The position numbers and the translations under genes were made by a program. Below, piece by piece: positions 10,301 through 18,234 of a DNA stretch of 64,000 nt. Source of the DNA: Ravibacter sp964559125 (GTDB lineage: Bacteria; Bacteroidota; Bacteroidia; Cytophagales; Spirosomataceae); contig CAZLGW010000015.1 in NCBI GenBank assembly GCA_964559125.1, positions 1 through 64,000 of the forward strand. Reading direction: 5' to 3'. Under the pieces are notes generated by a model that made no database searches, had not been told where the DNA came from, and saw nothing but the letters and a program-made list of their open reading frames with translations. Position 1 is the stretch's first letter, and each line of letters starts with the position of its first letter.

Positions 10301-10955
10301 TCTCATCTGCTTTCAGTGAGAGGTCGATCATACTCCTGTTTCCTACCACCACTTCCTGCGTCAGATATCCCACAAATGAAAAGATCAGGGTATTATCCCC
10401 TTCCGGTATAACAAGCTCGTAGCTGCCGTCCGCATTGCTGATCGTTCCCCTTTGCGTTCCTTTCAGGAGGATACTCACGCCAGGCAATCCTTCTCCTTTT
10501 TCATCCCTGACCACTCCCGTTAATTTCCTGTCTGCCTGTTCGACCTGTCCGGCAGGATCAGTCAGCTCCGGCGGGGAAACGAGCAGGCTTTTCTTCTCAT
10601 TTATCCGCTCCAGAATCACAAAATCTCCTGAAACGCTGTAGTTTATACGTAATGGTTGCAGGATGTCATTGAGCAATTGATCCAATGGCAGATTTGAAAC
10701 CTGAATACTTACCTCCTTGTTGCGGATAAGTGAGCTTGTGTACGTAAACCTGACATTAGTTGTTTTTTCCAAACGGTCCAACACACTTTTGAGAGGTTCG
10801 TTCCGGGCAGTAAACGACACCTTTTTGCTCAATAGCTCCTGGGCGGCTCCGCGGTGGGCATAGGAGATACCTGCCGCGAGGAAGAGGAGTAATATCGGGA
10901 AGCTTACTTTCATAAGAATATGAATGTAATGATATCTGGTATTTCTTTTTTTCAT
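7335..10955 (-). CDS. SusC/RagA TonB-dependent outer-membrane receptor with STN domain
   Basis: The protein has about 1206 residues from the Met at 10955; an upstream Met at 10985 would add ten polar residues before the signal sequence and is less likely. Order: signal peptide (about 1-33), STN/secretin-TonB short domain (about 45-110), carboxypeptidase-regulatory-like domain beginning LTGVVRDEKGEG, the SusC motif EVVVVGYGTQSK, a plug domain, then a 22-strand barrel ending FVLGLLVSF. It imports oligomers across the outer membrane with TonB energy. The STN domain indicates transmembrane signalling to the FecR/sigma pair encoded just upstream. About 180 bp separate it from FecR, so it may have its own sigma-dependent promoter there. 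Confidence 0.95.
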   Translation of the reverse strand: MKKRNTRYHYIHILMKVSFPILLLFLAAGISYAHRGAAQELLSKKVSFTARNEPLKSVLDRLEKTTNVRFTYTSSLIRNKEVSIQVSNLPLDQLLNDILQPLRINYSVSGDFVILERINEKKSLLVSPPELTDPAGQVEQADRKLTGVVRDEKGEGLPGVSILLKGTQRGTISNADGSYELVIPEGDNTLIFSFVGYLTQEVVVGNRSMIDLSLKADEKNLDEVVVVGYGTQSKSLITSSISQLDTKTLENAAMSNVGSALQGAIPGLRVINSSGQPGSSLNIMLRGGASINSPGGPLVVVDGVVRTMNDINPADIKSISVLKDAASTAVYGARANNGVILITTHKGVAGSAKVTYHGKVGVNSLRPDYKYLNARDMIYYNRIAMKRMNETLVQAGRAPVSPNIVAPWGYRTANSPLYSMDKLDGTNRDQLPGLLSEGWQWMLDPYYEGDTLIFKDYGTELFDNAFNANARTQDHHLSFTGGNDRASFASSIGYYSEDGLLVNTLYERFSTRLNGSYKVKKNLEVSANFDFSNSKRPPMSSDHGLTFFRSLSVPPTFKPFDDDGNPSSGAGQWDSNPLYWQDKFIRKNEIRRTTFGTGVRWEIIPDLTLNAKANLYYVDETNESFDKEYKFVLNPVPNSNRETSASYSQSLQQQHLITLDYVRSFGSHNLGITAGTEYFNTSAFSLSAWGRGAATDFIYTLNSATERTSISSSRSEFRILSGFGRLNYDFKRKYLLTAVLRYDGISSLADNRWGAFPGVSLGWNIHEESFFSDSDISRYISSVKPRASYGVNGNIAGVGNYEVQGGYGIQSNYHGEAGFLNTGILNRRLQWEKSVSSQVGVDIGLINDRVTLSADYFNRETKQLLTNLTLPSYAGFSSFRTNLGNLRNSGVEFNINANVLQQNDLSIDLGFNASFVRNKIIKLPFNGNEKNRQGGSQVYDPASGEVIWVGGLQEGETIGDMFAYKQERILRDWEDVNQSVANRYDAVAQLYGPVAYAALEDKTGKYPIEPGDVLWADLDGNGIINTLDRIKVGNIYPDWTGGFTASVSYKNISLYTRMDYALGHTIYNDRVARSIGQYVGGINNYDLVKKQWSPDNPDGEYPVMFWGDDPKLNYKRSGLHFEDTVDHNSKFYEKGDYVSLRELTLSYTLPSSVLQKIRLSSVKVNLTGQNLAYFTKYTGNAPEFGGLDNGRYPMPRTFVLGLLVSF

Positions 10956-11132
10956 AATTTGTTCTGGTTTCTGGAAAAGGACCATAAGTTTCCTGTTCCC
11001 CCGGCAAGGGGATCGGGTAAGAGAATTGATCCGGTGACGCTCGACCCGTCGCCGGATTTTTGTAATTATTGACTTTTCTTTCTTATCATATGCCTTCTGA
11101 AGGTAGTTTTGGTTTAGGGTTTATAATAGTTG

Positions 11133-12179
11133 TTATTCGCATCCTTCACTTTCGATAAACACTCCGTCGTCGGTTGACTTGTAGGTGGCTTTTATCGTGC
11201 GGCAAAGAATATCCAGTTTTTGATAAAAAGGTTCTTCCCGGAAAGGAAGGGTCACGTAACAATTCCTGAGCGCCGCTGCGTTGAAATGTATGGGTATGCC
11301 ATAGGCTTTCTCCAGGGCCAGGAATATGTCGCTGACCGGTTCTTCGTCGAAAGCAAAGCGCCCTTTCAGCTCCTCAGGGACAAGTATGACAGGCGCTTCT
11401 GCCAGCGTTTTCGTAAGCTTCTGTTCAGAAGCATGGTATACAATTCTCTCGTTGGGCATTAAAACGATTGGCTCTGCCTCCTGGCCGGATCGGGACACGG
11501 CTACCTTACCGGTATTGACCGTCACAGAAATGTCATCAGCTCCTGACTTCACCGTGAAACTCGTCCCTAATACCCGGGTGGTCAGGCCGCCGGAATAAAC
11601 GGAAAAGGGCCTGAGCGTATCCCTTTTTACATCAAAGAATGCCTCGCCCGACAGATCTACCTTACGCATTTTTTCGTATACAAAACCGGCGGGATACACA
11701 AGTCTGCTACCGGGAGAAAGCAAGACAAGGCTCCCGTCGGGCAAATTGATTTCTTTGTCGGATTCTCCGGAATTGACTATCTCGACTGTGTCAGGCGAAC
11801 CAGGCACAACTGCGAAATTTTCCGTATGAATCTGTCGGTTGCTAAAAAAATAACCTGCAATACCCAGCACGAGTAAAACGGCTGCTGCATACCCGGTCAA
11901 TCTCCGCCACAGAGGTCGCTGAATTGTTTCGGGTTTGTTTATATCTGTCAGAATGGAGTTAATATCCTGATACAGCTGCTCATCACTGAGGGCAGAAGAC
12001 GGGCGTTTCCATTCCCTGACCAGGAAGATAGCTTTGTCTATGTCTTCTTTTTTTTCGGGATAGCACGACAACAGATCTTCCCAGGCGCTCCCGGGAAAAA
12101 CAGCTCCTGAATGAACCCATTCTCTGAATGAGTCATCCAATAAAAAATCTTCAAGCTTATAATGAATGTATTTTTCCAT
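11133..12179 (-). CDS. FecR-family anti-sigma factor
   Basis: This 348-residue protein has an N-terminal cytoplasmic region (1-85), one transmembrane helix at about 89-107 (GYAAAVLLVLGIAGYFF), a periplasmic FecR domain (INLPDGSLVLLSPGSRLVYP and GEAFFDVKRD) and a C-terminal DUF4974 domain (GRFAFDEEPVSDIFLALEKA). It is expected to hold or activate the ECF sigma factor encoded 102 bp upstream until the SusC STN domain signals that ligand is being transported. The gene order sigma, fecR, susC, susD is the classical one in Bacteroidota. Confidence 0.93.
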   Translation of the reverse strand: MEKYIHYKLEDFLLDDSFREWVHSGAVFPGSAWEDLLSCYPEKKEDIDKAIFLVREWKRPSSALSDEQLYQDINSILTDINKPETIQRPLWRRLTGYAAAVLLVLGIAGYFFSNRQIHTENFAVVPGSPDTVEIVNSGESDKEINLPDGSLVLLSPGSRLVYPAGFVYEKMRKVDLSGEAFFDVKRDTLRPFSVYSGGLTTRVLGTSFTVKSGADDISVTVNTGKVAVSRSGQEAEPIVLMPNERIVYHASEQKLTKTLAEAPVILVPEELKGRFAFDEEPVSDIFLALEKAYGIPIHFNAAALRNCYVTLPFREEPFYQKLDILCRTIKATYKSTDDGVFIESEGCE

Positions 12180-12281
12180 ACCGGATCAAACCTGCCACTT
12201 TTCATATATAGTGGAAATCCGGGCTCTGAATAATGAAAAAAAATCAAAAATTTTTCCAAAACCAGACTAAAGCACTGATTG

Positions 12282-12869
12282 TCAAGAAAATAAAAATAGG
12301 AGTAAAGGGTAATATTCCATCTTCCACAGTGCCTTAAAAGCCCTTAGCGCCACGTAGATGAGATTGGCGGTGGCAGGCCTGGAAATCTGTAGAAGATCGG
12401 CTATCTGCTCATTGGAAAGCTCTTCGAAAAATTTGAGATACAATACTTCCTGCTGGCGCTTTGAAAGTCTCTGAAGCACGTTCTGTATCTGGCGGGATTG
12501 TAGACCGCAGGCCTCTTCTTCCTCAAAGTCAGGCAACGACGTTCCATCGTGTGCCGGAATTACTTCCTCATTGATGTCGGCATAATCAACGAACAATTCC
12601 TGCTTCTGCTTTCGCCTGAAGATCTGATGGCGCAATGCTTTAAAAAGGTAGAATTTCAAATGGTCGGTACTATGCAAATGCTCTCGCCGGTCCCACAGGC
12701 TGATCATGAGGTCATGAAGATCGTCGCGCAGATGCCCGGGATCATTCTGGAAACGCATGCCGTAGTCAAACATAGGACGGTAAAACCGTAAAAGTAACTG
12801 TTCGAAAGCAGCTTTGTCTCCTTTGCGAAAGGCTTCCCAAATGTCTTTGTCCTGAATACCCAGATCCAT
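12282..12869 (-). CDS. ECF RNA polymerase sigma-70 factor (Bacteroidota FecI-like)
   Basis: This 195-residue protein has region 2 (LLLRFYRPMFDYGMRFQNDP, then DLHDLMISLWDRREHL) and region 4 (RLSKRQQEVLYLKFFEELSNEQIADLLQI, followed by a helix ending NLIYVALRAFKALW). These are diagnostic of ECF sigma factors paired with FecR. It is the first gene of the minus-strand cluster and probably directs transcription of the SusCD genes when FecR is triggered. A near-match to the Bacteroidota -7 element (TAAGTTTC) lies just ahead of the start. Confidence 0.93.
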   Translation of the reverse strand: MDLGIQDKDIWEAFRKGDKAAFEQLLLRFYRPMFDYGMRFQNDPGHLRDDLHDLMISLWDRREHLHSTDHLKFYLFKALRHQIFRRKQKQELFVDYADINEEVIPAHDGTSLPDFEEEEACGLQSRQIQNVLQRLSKRQQEVLYLKFFEELSNEQIADLLQISRPATANLIYVALRAFKALWKMEYYPLLLFLFS

Positions 12870-13063
12870 CGAAACTTAGTTTATATCAATGCGAAAGGTG
12901 ACACTTCTTCGTCAGCGCGTATCTGAGAAAAGCGCTTAACGGGCTTTTAATACTCACCGAGCCGGGTGGTACAGCCATATGCATTTAAGCAAAGTTATCG
13001 AAATACTTGTCATAGCAAGCGGTCGGGGGTAATTTATTTAAGGGAATTGTTATTTTTATAAAA

Positions 13064-13175
13064 TATCCGGTTTCGAACAGAAAATGTCCGTTTCCGGACA
13101 CCTGCCGGTTCCAGGTGATTTGCAATTGGTTATTACACAGTTTATTGTGCCGAAGGCGCATTATTTGGATATAAA
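13064..13175 (+). promoter_or_regulatory. Tandem 16-bp palindromes and -24-like element before permease I
   Basis: Two palindromes of the form TGTCCG-N4-CGGACA occur here. A degenerate copy TATCCGGTTTCGAACA lies at 13064-13079 and a perfect copy TGTCCGTTTCCGGACA at 13085-13100, with starts 21 bp apart. A GG lies at 13155-13156 (55 bp beyond the second copy), and after ten bases comes TTTGGA, reminiscent of the GG/TTG(C) spacing of sigma-54 promoters. The same arrangement precedes all five permease units. The binding protein is not encoded in the window. Confidence 0.75.
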
Positions 13176-13261
13176 TCCCGAAGTACAGAATATTGCGCGC
13201 CGGGTTTTTAATCCATAATGATTTCAGGATCATCCGGCGGCATCATCGGAAGCAAAAGTGT

Positions 13262-15658
13262 ATGATCAGAAATTATTTCAAAATAGCCTGGCGGAGCCTT
13301 TGTCGTAAGCCTCTCTTCCCGTTTGTTAATATATTCGGGCTTTCCGTCGGCCTCTCCGGGTTTATTACGTTGCTGTTTTACCTGAATTATGAAAAAAGCT
13401 ATGATACCTGGCATCCTGACCTGAGCCGGGTGTATAAAGTCGGGATGGAGGGTAGCGACGGTATTCTTTGGGATGGTATGACACAGGCGCCCCTGGCTTC
13501 TTTTCTGCGTGAGACATACCCGGGCGTACAGGCAGCTACACGCGTCTCCGGCACGGGCAACGACGACTTTGAAATGTTGGCTGATGCCAATAATAAAAAG
13601 ATATACCAGAAGGGAGTAATCGAAGCAGATTCTTTGTTCTTTACTGTTTTCCCTTATCAGTTTGTATACGGCGACGAGCGGACAGCCCTGCAGGCGCCCG
13701 ATGCAGTTGTACTGGAAGAAAGCCTGGCCGGGAGCTATTTCGGGAATACTAACCCTATCGGGCAACCCATTTCCCTGTATGGCGGCAGGTTTAAAGGGAC
13801 TGTTACCGGTGTTATAAAAGCCCCGTCGACCCCGTCGGTTTTAAATGCACGGGTGGTGATGCGGTCGCCTTATGAAAAGCAAAATAATCACTGGCAGAAT
13901 TTTTCGTATGAAACCTATATCAAGCTGCTCCGGCCTGCTACAGACCATGGACTGGTGGCAGCAGATATTAACAGGCTCTATCGCAAGGACTTTCTTAGCG
14001 GAGAAAAGGAAGGTAAATCTGAAAGACCTGCCGATTTTACGTATTTCACCGAAAAGTTTACCGAACTCCATACCGATCCCAAAAGCGGCGGAAGCAACTT
14101 ACCCGTCATCAACATATTGCTTTTCCTTGCAGCTTCTCTGTTGATAGCCGGCGCCGTTAACTTCAGTAACCTGGCTGCGGCCGATGCCTGCAGGCGGGCA
14201 GGCGAAGTGGGAGTCAGGAAAGTGCTCGGCTCGGGCAGGATACAGCTTTTCGGACAGTTCATGATAGACGTCGGGATACAGGTATTGCTGGCTTCGGCGC
14301 TGGCCATTGTTTTTGTAGCCGTCATCATCCCCTGGTTTCAAAGCCAGTTTCATGTCAGGCTTTCTTTTTTTCAGCCGGGAATAAGTACTTTTTATTTCCA
14401 ACTGATCGCATGCCTTTTGCTTACAGTCCTTATTGCCGGCGCCTATCCCGCCATCCTGCTTTCGGGGTTCAACCCTGTCGGGGTTTTAAAGGGAGATGTA
14501 GTCAAAGCGAAAAACGGACTGTCTTTCGGGAATATCCTTACCGTATTTCAGCTCGTGCTCTCGGGATTTTTCATTATCTGCAGCCTGGTTATCTTCAGGC
14601 AGGTAGAATTTATGCAGTCGAAAGACAAAGGGTTTTCCGAAGAGCAGGTGCTCCGTATTCAAACTACACAACCTACCCGCGACCAGCATTTTGATAAAAC
14701 GCGGCAGAGGCTGCTGTCTGTTCCGGGTGTAAGGGAGGTAGCAAAGACTACTGCTGTGCCGGGAGACGCTTTTATGGATACGTCTTCGGTAAGCCTTCGA
14801 TGGAATGACACCGTTTTGAAAATGAACGAGGTTAAAGTAAGCAGGGAGTATTTCAGCGCGATTAATGCCACACTTTTGCAGGGACGCTGGTTTGACGGCC
14901 GCTATGCCGATGAGCATACCAGGTCGGCACTTATCAATGAGGCCGCGGCAAAGCAAATGGGTATAGCGGATCCGGTAGGGGAAATCGTTCGCTTTCCTTA
15001 TTGTGATACTGTGCAGGTACAGATTATAGGGGTTATAAAGGACTTCAATGTCAGGGGACTGAATGTGCCGGTCCAGCCGGCCATTTTCGATATCGGGAAT
15101 TTTGCATGCGGGTTCCGCTCGGGTGGTGCCATATTGGTTAAAATAGATGCCGCACAGACCCAACAGACACTTGCCGCCATCGAAAACACCTGGAAGGAGA
15201 TTGAGCCGGAGTTCCCGATACGCTACACTTTTTTAAGTGAAAATTTTCAAAAGCTGTACGCAGAATACCTGCGGATACAACAGGTTGTCTTCTATTTTAC
15301 ATTAGTCGCTATTTTCATAGCAGTAACCGGCCTGCTGGCCATGAGTGTTTTCCTGGTAAGAGAAAGAACGAAGGAGCTGGGCATTCGTAAGGTTTTGGGA
15401 GCCGGGACGAAAGACATATTTAAGCTTACATCCCGGAAGTTTCTGATTCAGGTGCTGGTCGCTACGCTAATAGCGGTGCCGCTGGGATGGATTGCCGCCG
15501 AAAAATGGCTTCAGAATTTCGCCTACCGTTTCGAATTGAAGATATCGGTATTTTTGATGTCAGCAGCCATACTGATCGTTGTGGCCTTGCTTACGGTCAG
15601 CTTCCAGGTCATAAAGGCTGCGCGCGCGAATCCGGTAAAGGCGCTGCGGATGGATTAG
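13262..15658 (+). CDS. Permease I: duplicated MacB/FtsX-type ABC permease
   Basis: The protein has 798 residues from the ATG at 13262, where the family's N-terminal signature MIRNYFKIAWR begins; an upstream in-frame Met at 13193 would add 23 unconserved residues. Layout: TM1 (about 20-42), a periplasmic MacB_PCD domain, FtsX domain 1 with three TMs (about 282-405, motif EVGVRKVLGSG), TM5 (about 420-446), a second periplasmic domain, and FtsX domain 2 (about 670-796, motif ELGIRKVLGAG), ending NPVKALRMD. No ATP-binding motif is present, so it needs a separate ATPase. Type VII ABC systems of this class work by mechanotransmission across the periplasm rather than by a channel; the substrate here is unknown. 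It forms a single-gene unit with its own palindromic control region. Confidence 0.9.
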   Translation: MIRNYFKIAWRSLCRKPLFPFVNIFGLSVGLSGFITLLFYLNYEKSYDTWHPDLSRVYKVGMEGSDGILWDGMTQAPLASFLRETYPGVQAATRVSGTGNDDFEMLADANNKKIYQKGVIEADSLFFTVFPYQFVYGDERTALQAPDAVVLEESLAGSYFGNTNPIGQPISLYGGRFKGTVTGVIKAPSTPSVLNARVVMRSPYEKQNNHWQNFSYETYIKLLRPATDHGLVAADINRLYRKDFLSGEKEGKSERPADFTYFTEKFTELHTDPKSGGSNLPVINILLFLAASLLIAGAVNFSNLAAADACRRAGEVGVRKVLGSGRIQLFGQFMIDVGIQVLLASALAIVFVAVIIPWFQSQFHVRLSFFQPGISTFYFQLIACLLLTVLIAGAYPAILLSGFNPVGVLKGDVVKAKNGLSFGNILTVFQLVLSGFFIICSLVIFRQVEFMQSKDKGFSEEQVLRIQTTQPTRDQHFDKTRQRLLSVPGVREVAKTTAVPGDAFMDTSSVSLRWNDTVLKMNEVKVSREYFSAINATLLQGRWFDGRYADEHTRSALINEAAAKQMGIADPVGEIVRFPYCDTVQVQIIGVIKDFNVRGLNVPVQPAIFDIGNFACGFRSGGAILVKIDAAQTQQTLAAIENTWKEIEPEFPIRYTFLSENFQKLYAEYLRIQQVVFYFTLVAIFIAVTGLLAMSVFLVRERTKELGIRKVLGAGTKDIFKLTSRKFLIQVLVATLIAVPLGWIAAEKWLQNFAYRFELKISVFLMSAAILIVVALLTVSFQVIKAARANPVKALRMD

Positions 15659-16095
15659 GGAGACTGTACCTTCTTTTCCTGCCACCAGTATACGATCCGG
15701 GCGGATTTGCTTTTGAAATTCGGGCATACCGGTATGAGGCGTGCTGTTACAACTTTTGACTTCGATGCCGATCACCTTTCCTCTGCGCTCCAGTACAAAA
15801 TCCACTTCATGCTTTCCGTCGCGCCAGTAGTGGACATTAAAGCCCTCAGTATTAGGATGCATTGATGAGGTGTGTCCCGATAGCAGATTCTACGACCCTG
15901 CCCCATAAATCCGGTCTTTGCCGTACCTCATCAAAATATCCGGCGCTTTGTGCGCTGATCAATGCGGTGTTATGTACCTGAAACTTGGGGCTGGACGACC
16001 TTTTCCTGATAGCTTTCCTGTCGAATTTCTCAATACCGCCCAGCGGGTTCACTTATTCTGAGTGCAAGTTTTTGTAAATGAGTTCTTTCAAACAT
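15560..16095 (-). pseudogene. Remnant of DUF4143-type AAA ATPase/nuclease-like protein
   Basis: On the minus strand an ATG at 16095 starts MFERTHLQKLALRISEP, the typical N-terminus of DUF4143 ATPases. The AAA core with Walker A and B is absent. After a frame change the sequence resumes at about 16052 with GGIEKFDRKAIRKRSSSPKF, from the C-terminal domain. A second frame change near 15860 leads into EVDFVLERRGKVIGIEVKS, the PD-(D/E)XK-like motif. Past about 15647 the reading continues into the end of permease I and is no longer family-like. So there is one large internal deletion, two frameshifts and probably a shortened 3' end. It lies convergent to permease I, with inverted repeats just upstream. 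Confidence 0.8.
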
Positions 16096-16102
16096 GATTT
16101 TT

Positions 16103-16148
16103 ATTTTACTCAGGGCATTGAGTAAAATTATTCAACATATTGAGTAAA
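16103..16148 (-). repeat. Tandem inverted repeats upstream of the DUF4143 remnant
   Basis: A perfect inverted repeat ATTTTACTCA (16103-16112) / TGAGTAAAAT (16119-16128) with a 6-nt loop is followed by a second, imperfect one: TTATTCAA (16128-16135) / TTGAGTAA (16140-16147). Thus four half-sites of a TTTACTCAA-like word lie within 46 bp, ending 8 bp before the start codon of the remnant. The layout parallels repeats before the other two AAA ATPase genes of the window, but with a different sequence. Confidence 0.8.
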
Positions 16149-16332
16149 TGCAAAAATACACGAAGTAAAAACCCGGAACTCTATAGATACTTCCAAAAAT
16201 TGCGGCTACAAAACTCTTTACAGACAGATAACGGTACAACTGTTTCACCTGGCCGTCTGTATTATTTTTATTTGTAATTTGAGAGCCCCGTAATGACCAT
16301 TGCGGAATTTTTCCTTGTAAATCTGAACCCCG

Positions 16333-18009
16333 ATGAATGTTCTTCCGAGCCCTTCCATTTCGATACGCTGTTTCCTTGTCATTGCCGGCTTAGCTGTAAT
16401 GGTATCTGCTTCCCACGCTCAACCTGTATCAAAGCGCAGCATCCGGGGGGCGGAGTTCGAAAAAGCTGCCCTCAGCGGAGCGCTTACAGAGGAAGGATAC
16501 CGCCGGTGTGAGCGCTATGTACAGGATTGGCTGAAGCATGCCGATCCGGTCAGTAAGCTGATCCCCAGAAATCTCGACAAGGATACCGATCTCTGGAATG
16601 CAAATGACTGCGCGGCGGACAACTACCCGTTTATGGTATTGACCAGCTTTTTTACAAACCGGGAGCGGTTCGAAGGCCTGATGAAGGAAATGCTCCGGAA
16701 TGAACGAAAACTTACTGCCCGCGTAAAGTCGCTGCCCGACGACTATTCATTTTCAAAAAAGAGATTCATGCATGATGAAGTTAGTATGGGAAGGGTCATT
16801 TTCGGTACTGCCGAATATGCCAAAGACGGGCTGATGCCTCTCACGGAATGGCTGGGACCCAGTCCGTGGTCTGACCGGATGATCGAGATGCTCGAAGATC
16901 TGAGAGGATACATTACAATTGCCGATGATCCTAAATATTCTATAACTACCAAAACGGAAGTCAACGGAGAGCTGCTTCAGGTGCTGTCGCGCATGTACTG
17001 GATGACCGGTAAGCGGGAATTCCTGGACTGGGCGGTAAAGATCGGTGATTATTTCCTGCTGGGAGAGGGCCATCCCTTGAAATCGGTGAACAATCTGCGC
17101 CTCCGTGATCACGGGTGTGAGCTGATCTCGGGCCTTTCTGAATTGTATGCTACCCTTCATTATACCGACCGGAAGAAAAAAGAAGTTTACCGTGAGTCGC
17201 TGTACCGGCTCCTGGACTATGTGCTTACCTACGGAAGAAATGAGGACGGGCTGTTTTATAATGCCATTAATCCCCTGACCAATGAAGTACTGGACAAAAA
17301 GGTGTCTGACAGCTGGGGGTACAACCTGAATGGTTACTATACGGTTTTCCTGGTCGACGGGACAGAGCGGTACCGCGAGGCTGTGACCAAGCTTTTCGGT
17401 AATCTGCATAAATACCGTAACCATGACTGGGAGGCCGGGAGTGCTGACGGCTATGCCGATGCGATCGAGAGCGCGCTCAACCTGTATAACAAGATCCCGG
17501 ATGAGCGTGCTGCGGACTGGATCGACAGCGAAATCCGTGTGATGTGGTCCATGCAGGATTCGAGCCACCGGGAAAGCGCCCGGAAATGGATCGGATCCGG
17601 GGTCATCGAAGGCTGGCATGGAGATGGGAATTTTGCCCGTACTACTATCATGTATAACCTCTGGAAATCGAAAGGAACTTATGTTTATCCCCTCTCCGGA
17701 GGAGTAAGGCTGGGAGGAGAAATGAAAGAGAATGCTCTCTGTCTTGTGCTGGAAGCCCCTTCTGAAAGCTGGACCGGAAAACTATACTTCGACAAAGCAC
17801 GCCATACACAGTCGATGAAGATGCCGCTCGACTGGCCGAGGATCAACCAGTTCCCGGAGTGGTTTACGGTAGATCCAGGGAAAAAATACCGTATTTCTGA
17901 CGAAAAAGGTCGCCTGATACGGGAAGCGACCGGTGAAAACCTCCTGGAAGGGATTGAGCTAAGCCTTAAAGCCGGTGAGAGGAAGAAGATGGTGGTTACT
18001 CTTTTGTGA
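16333..18009 (+). CDS. Secreted putative glycan-active protein (alpha-toroid-like)
   Basis: This 558-residue protein has a signal peptide (about 1-30, ending SASHAQ). The body is mostly predicted helix with regularly spaced aromatic and acidic motifs (TDLWNANDCAADNYPF, TEVNGELLQVLSRMYWMTG, DSWGYNLNGYY), a pattern seen in (alpha/alpha)6 toroid glycoside hydrolases. A beta-rich tail begins at about 450. I cannot assign a CAZy family and no catalytic pair is certain, so treat it as an uncharacterised exported carbohydrate-active candidate. It lies between permeases I and II without the palindromic control region, and its connection to them is unknown. Confidence 0.7.
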   Translation: MNVLPSPSISIRCFLVIAGLAVMVSASHAQPVSKRSIRGAEFEKAALSGALTEEGYRRCERYVQDWLKHADPVSKLIPRNLDKDTDLWNANDCAADNYPFMVLTSFFTNRERFEGLMKEMLRNERKLTARVKSLPDDYSFSKKRFMHDEVSMGRVIFGTAEYAKDGLMPLTEWLGPSPWSDRMIEMLEDLRGYITIADDPKYSITTKTEVNGELLQVLSRMYWMTGKREFLDWAVKIGDYFLLGEGHPLKSVNNLRLRDHGCELISGLSELYATLHYTDRKKKEVYRESLYRLLDYVLTYGRNEDGLFYNAINPLTNEVLDKKVSDSWGYNLNGYYTVFLVDGTERYREAVTKLFGNLHKYRNHDWEAGSADGYADAIESALNLYNKIPDERAADWIDSEIRVMWSMQDSSHRESARKWIGSGVIEGWHGDGNFARTTIMYNLWKSKGTYVYPLSGGVRLGGEMKENALCLVLEAPSESWTGKLYFDKARHTQSMKMPLDWPRINQFPEWFTVDPGKKYRISDEKGRLIREATGENLLEGIELSLKAGERKKMVVTLL

Positions 18010-18092
18010 TAGTAGAAAATTAAAGAATATCCGGCGTATAAAAAGATGAAGTTTTTGTAAATCTGGAATTGCAGCTGTTTCTTCCCTGAGGC

Positions 18093-18198
18093 TGTTCATA
18101 AGCGGACAACTACTGTCCGGTATCGTACGGTTTTTACTTTTTGATGGATGTATATTGTTGATAGTAAGCAAATTGTGCTTCTGGTATAAATTATGTGC
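18093..18198 (+). promoter_or_regulatory. Tandem 16-bp palindromes and -24-like element before permease II
   Basis: TGTTCATAAGCGGACA lies at 18093-18108 and TGTCCGGTATCGTACG at 18114-18129, both degenerate forms of TGTCCG-N4-CGGACA with starts 21 bp apart. CTGGTATAAA follows, its GG at 18183-18184 (54 bp after the second copy). Ten bases later come GT and then GC, roughly where a -12 element would fall. The ATG of permease II is at 18235. Confidence 0.65.
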
Positions 18199-18234
18199 CT
18201 TCTTCGACAATGTCCTTCAAAACACCCGTTCGAC

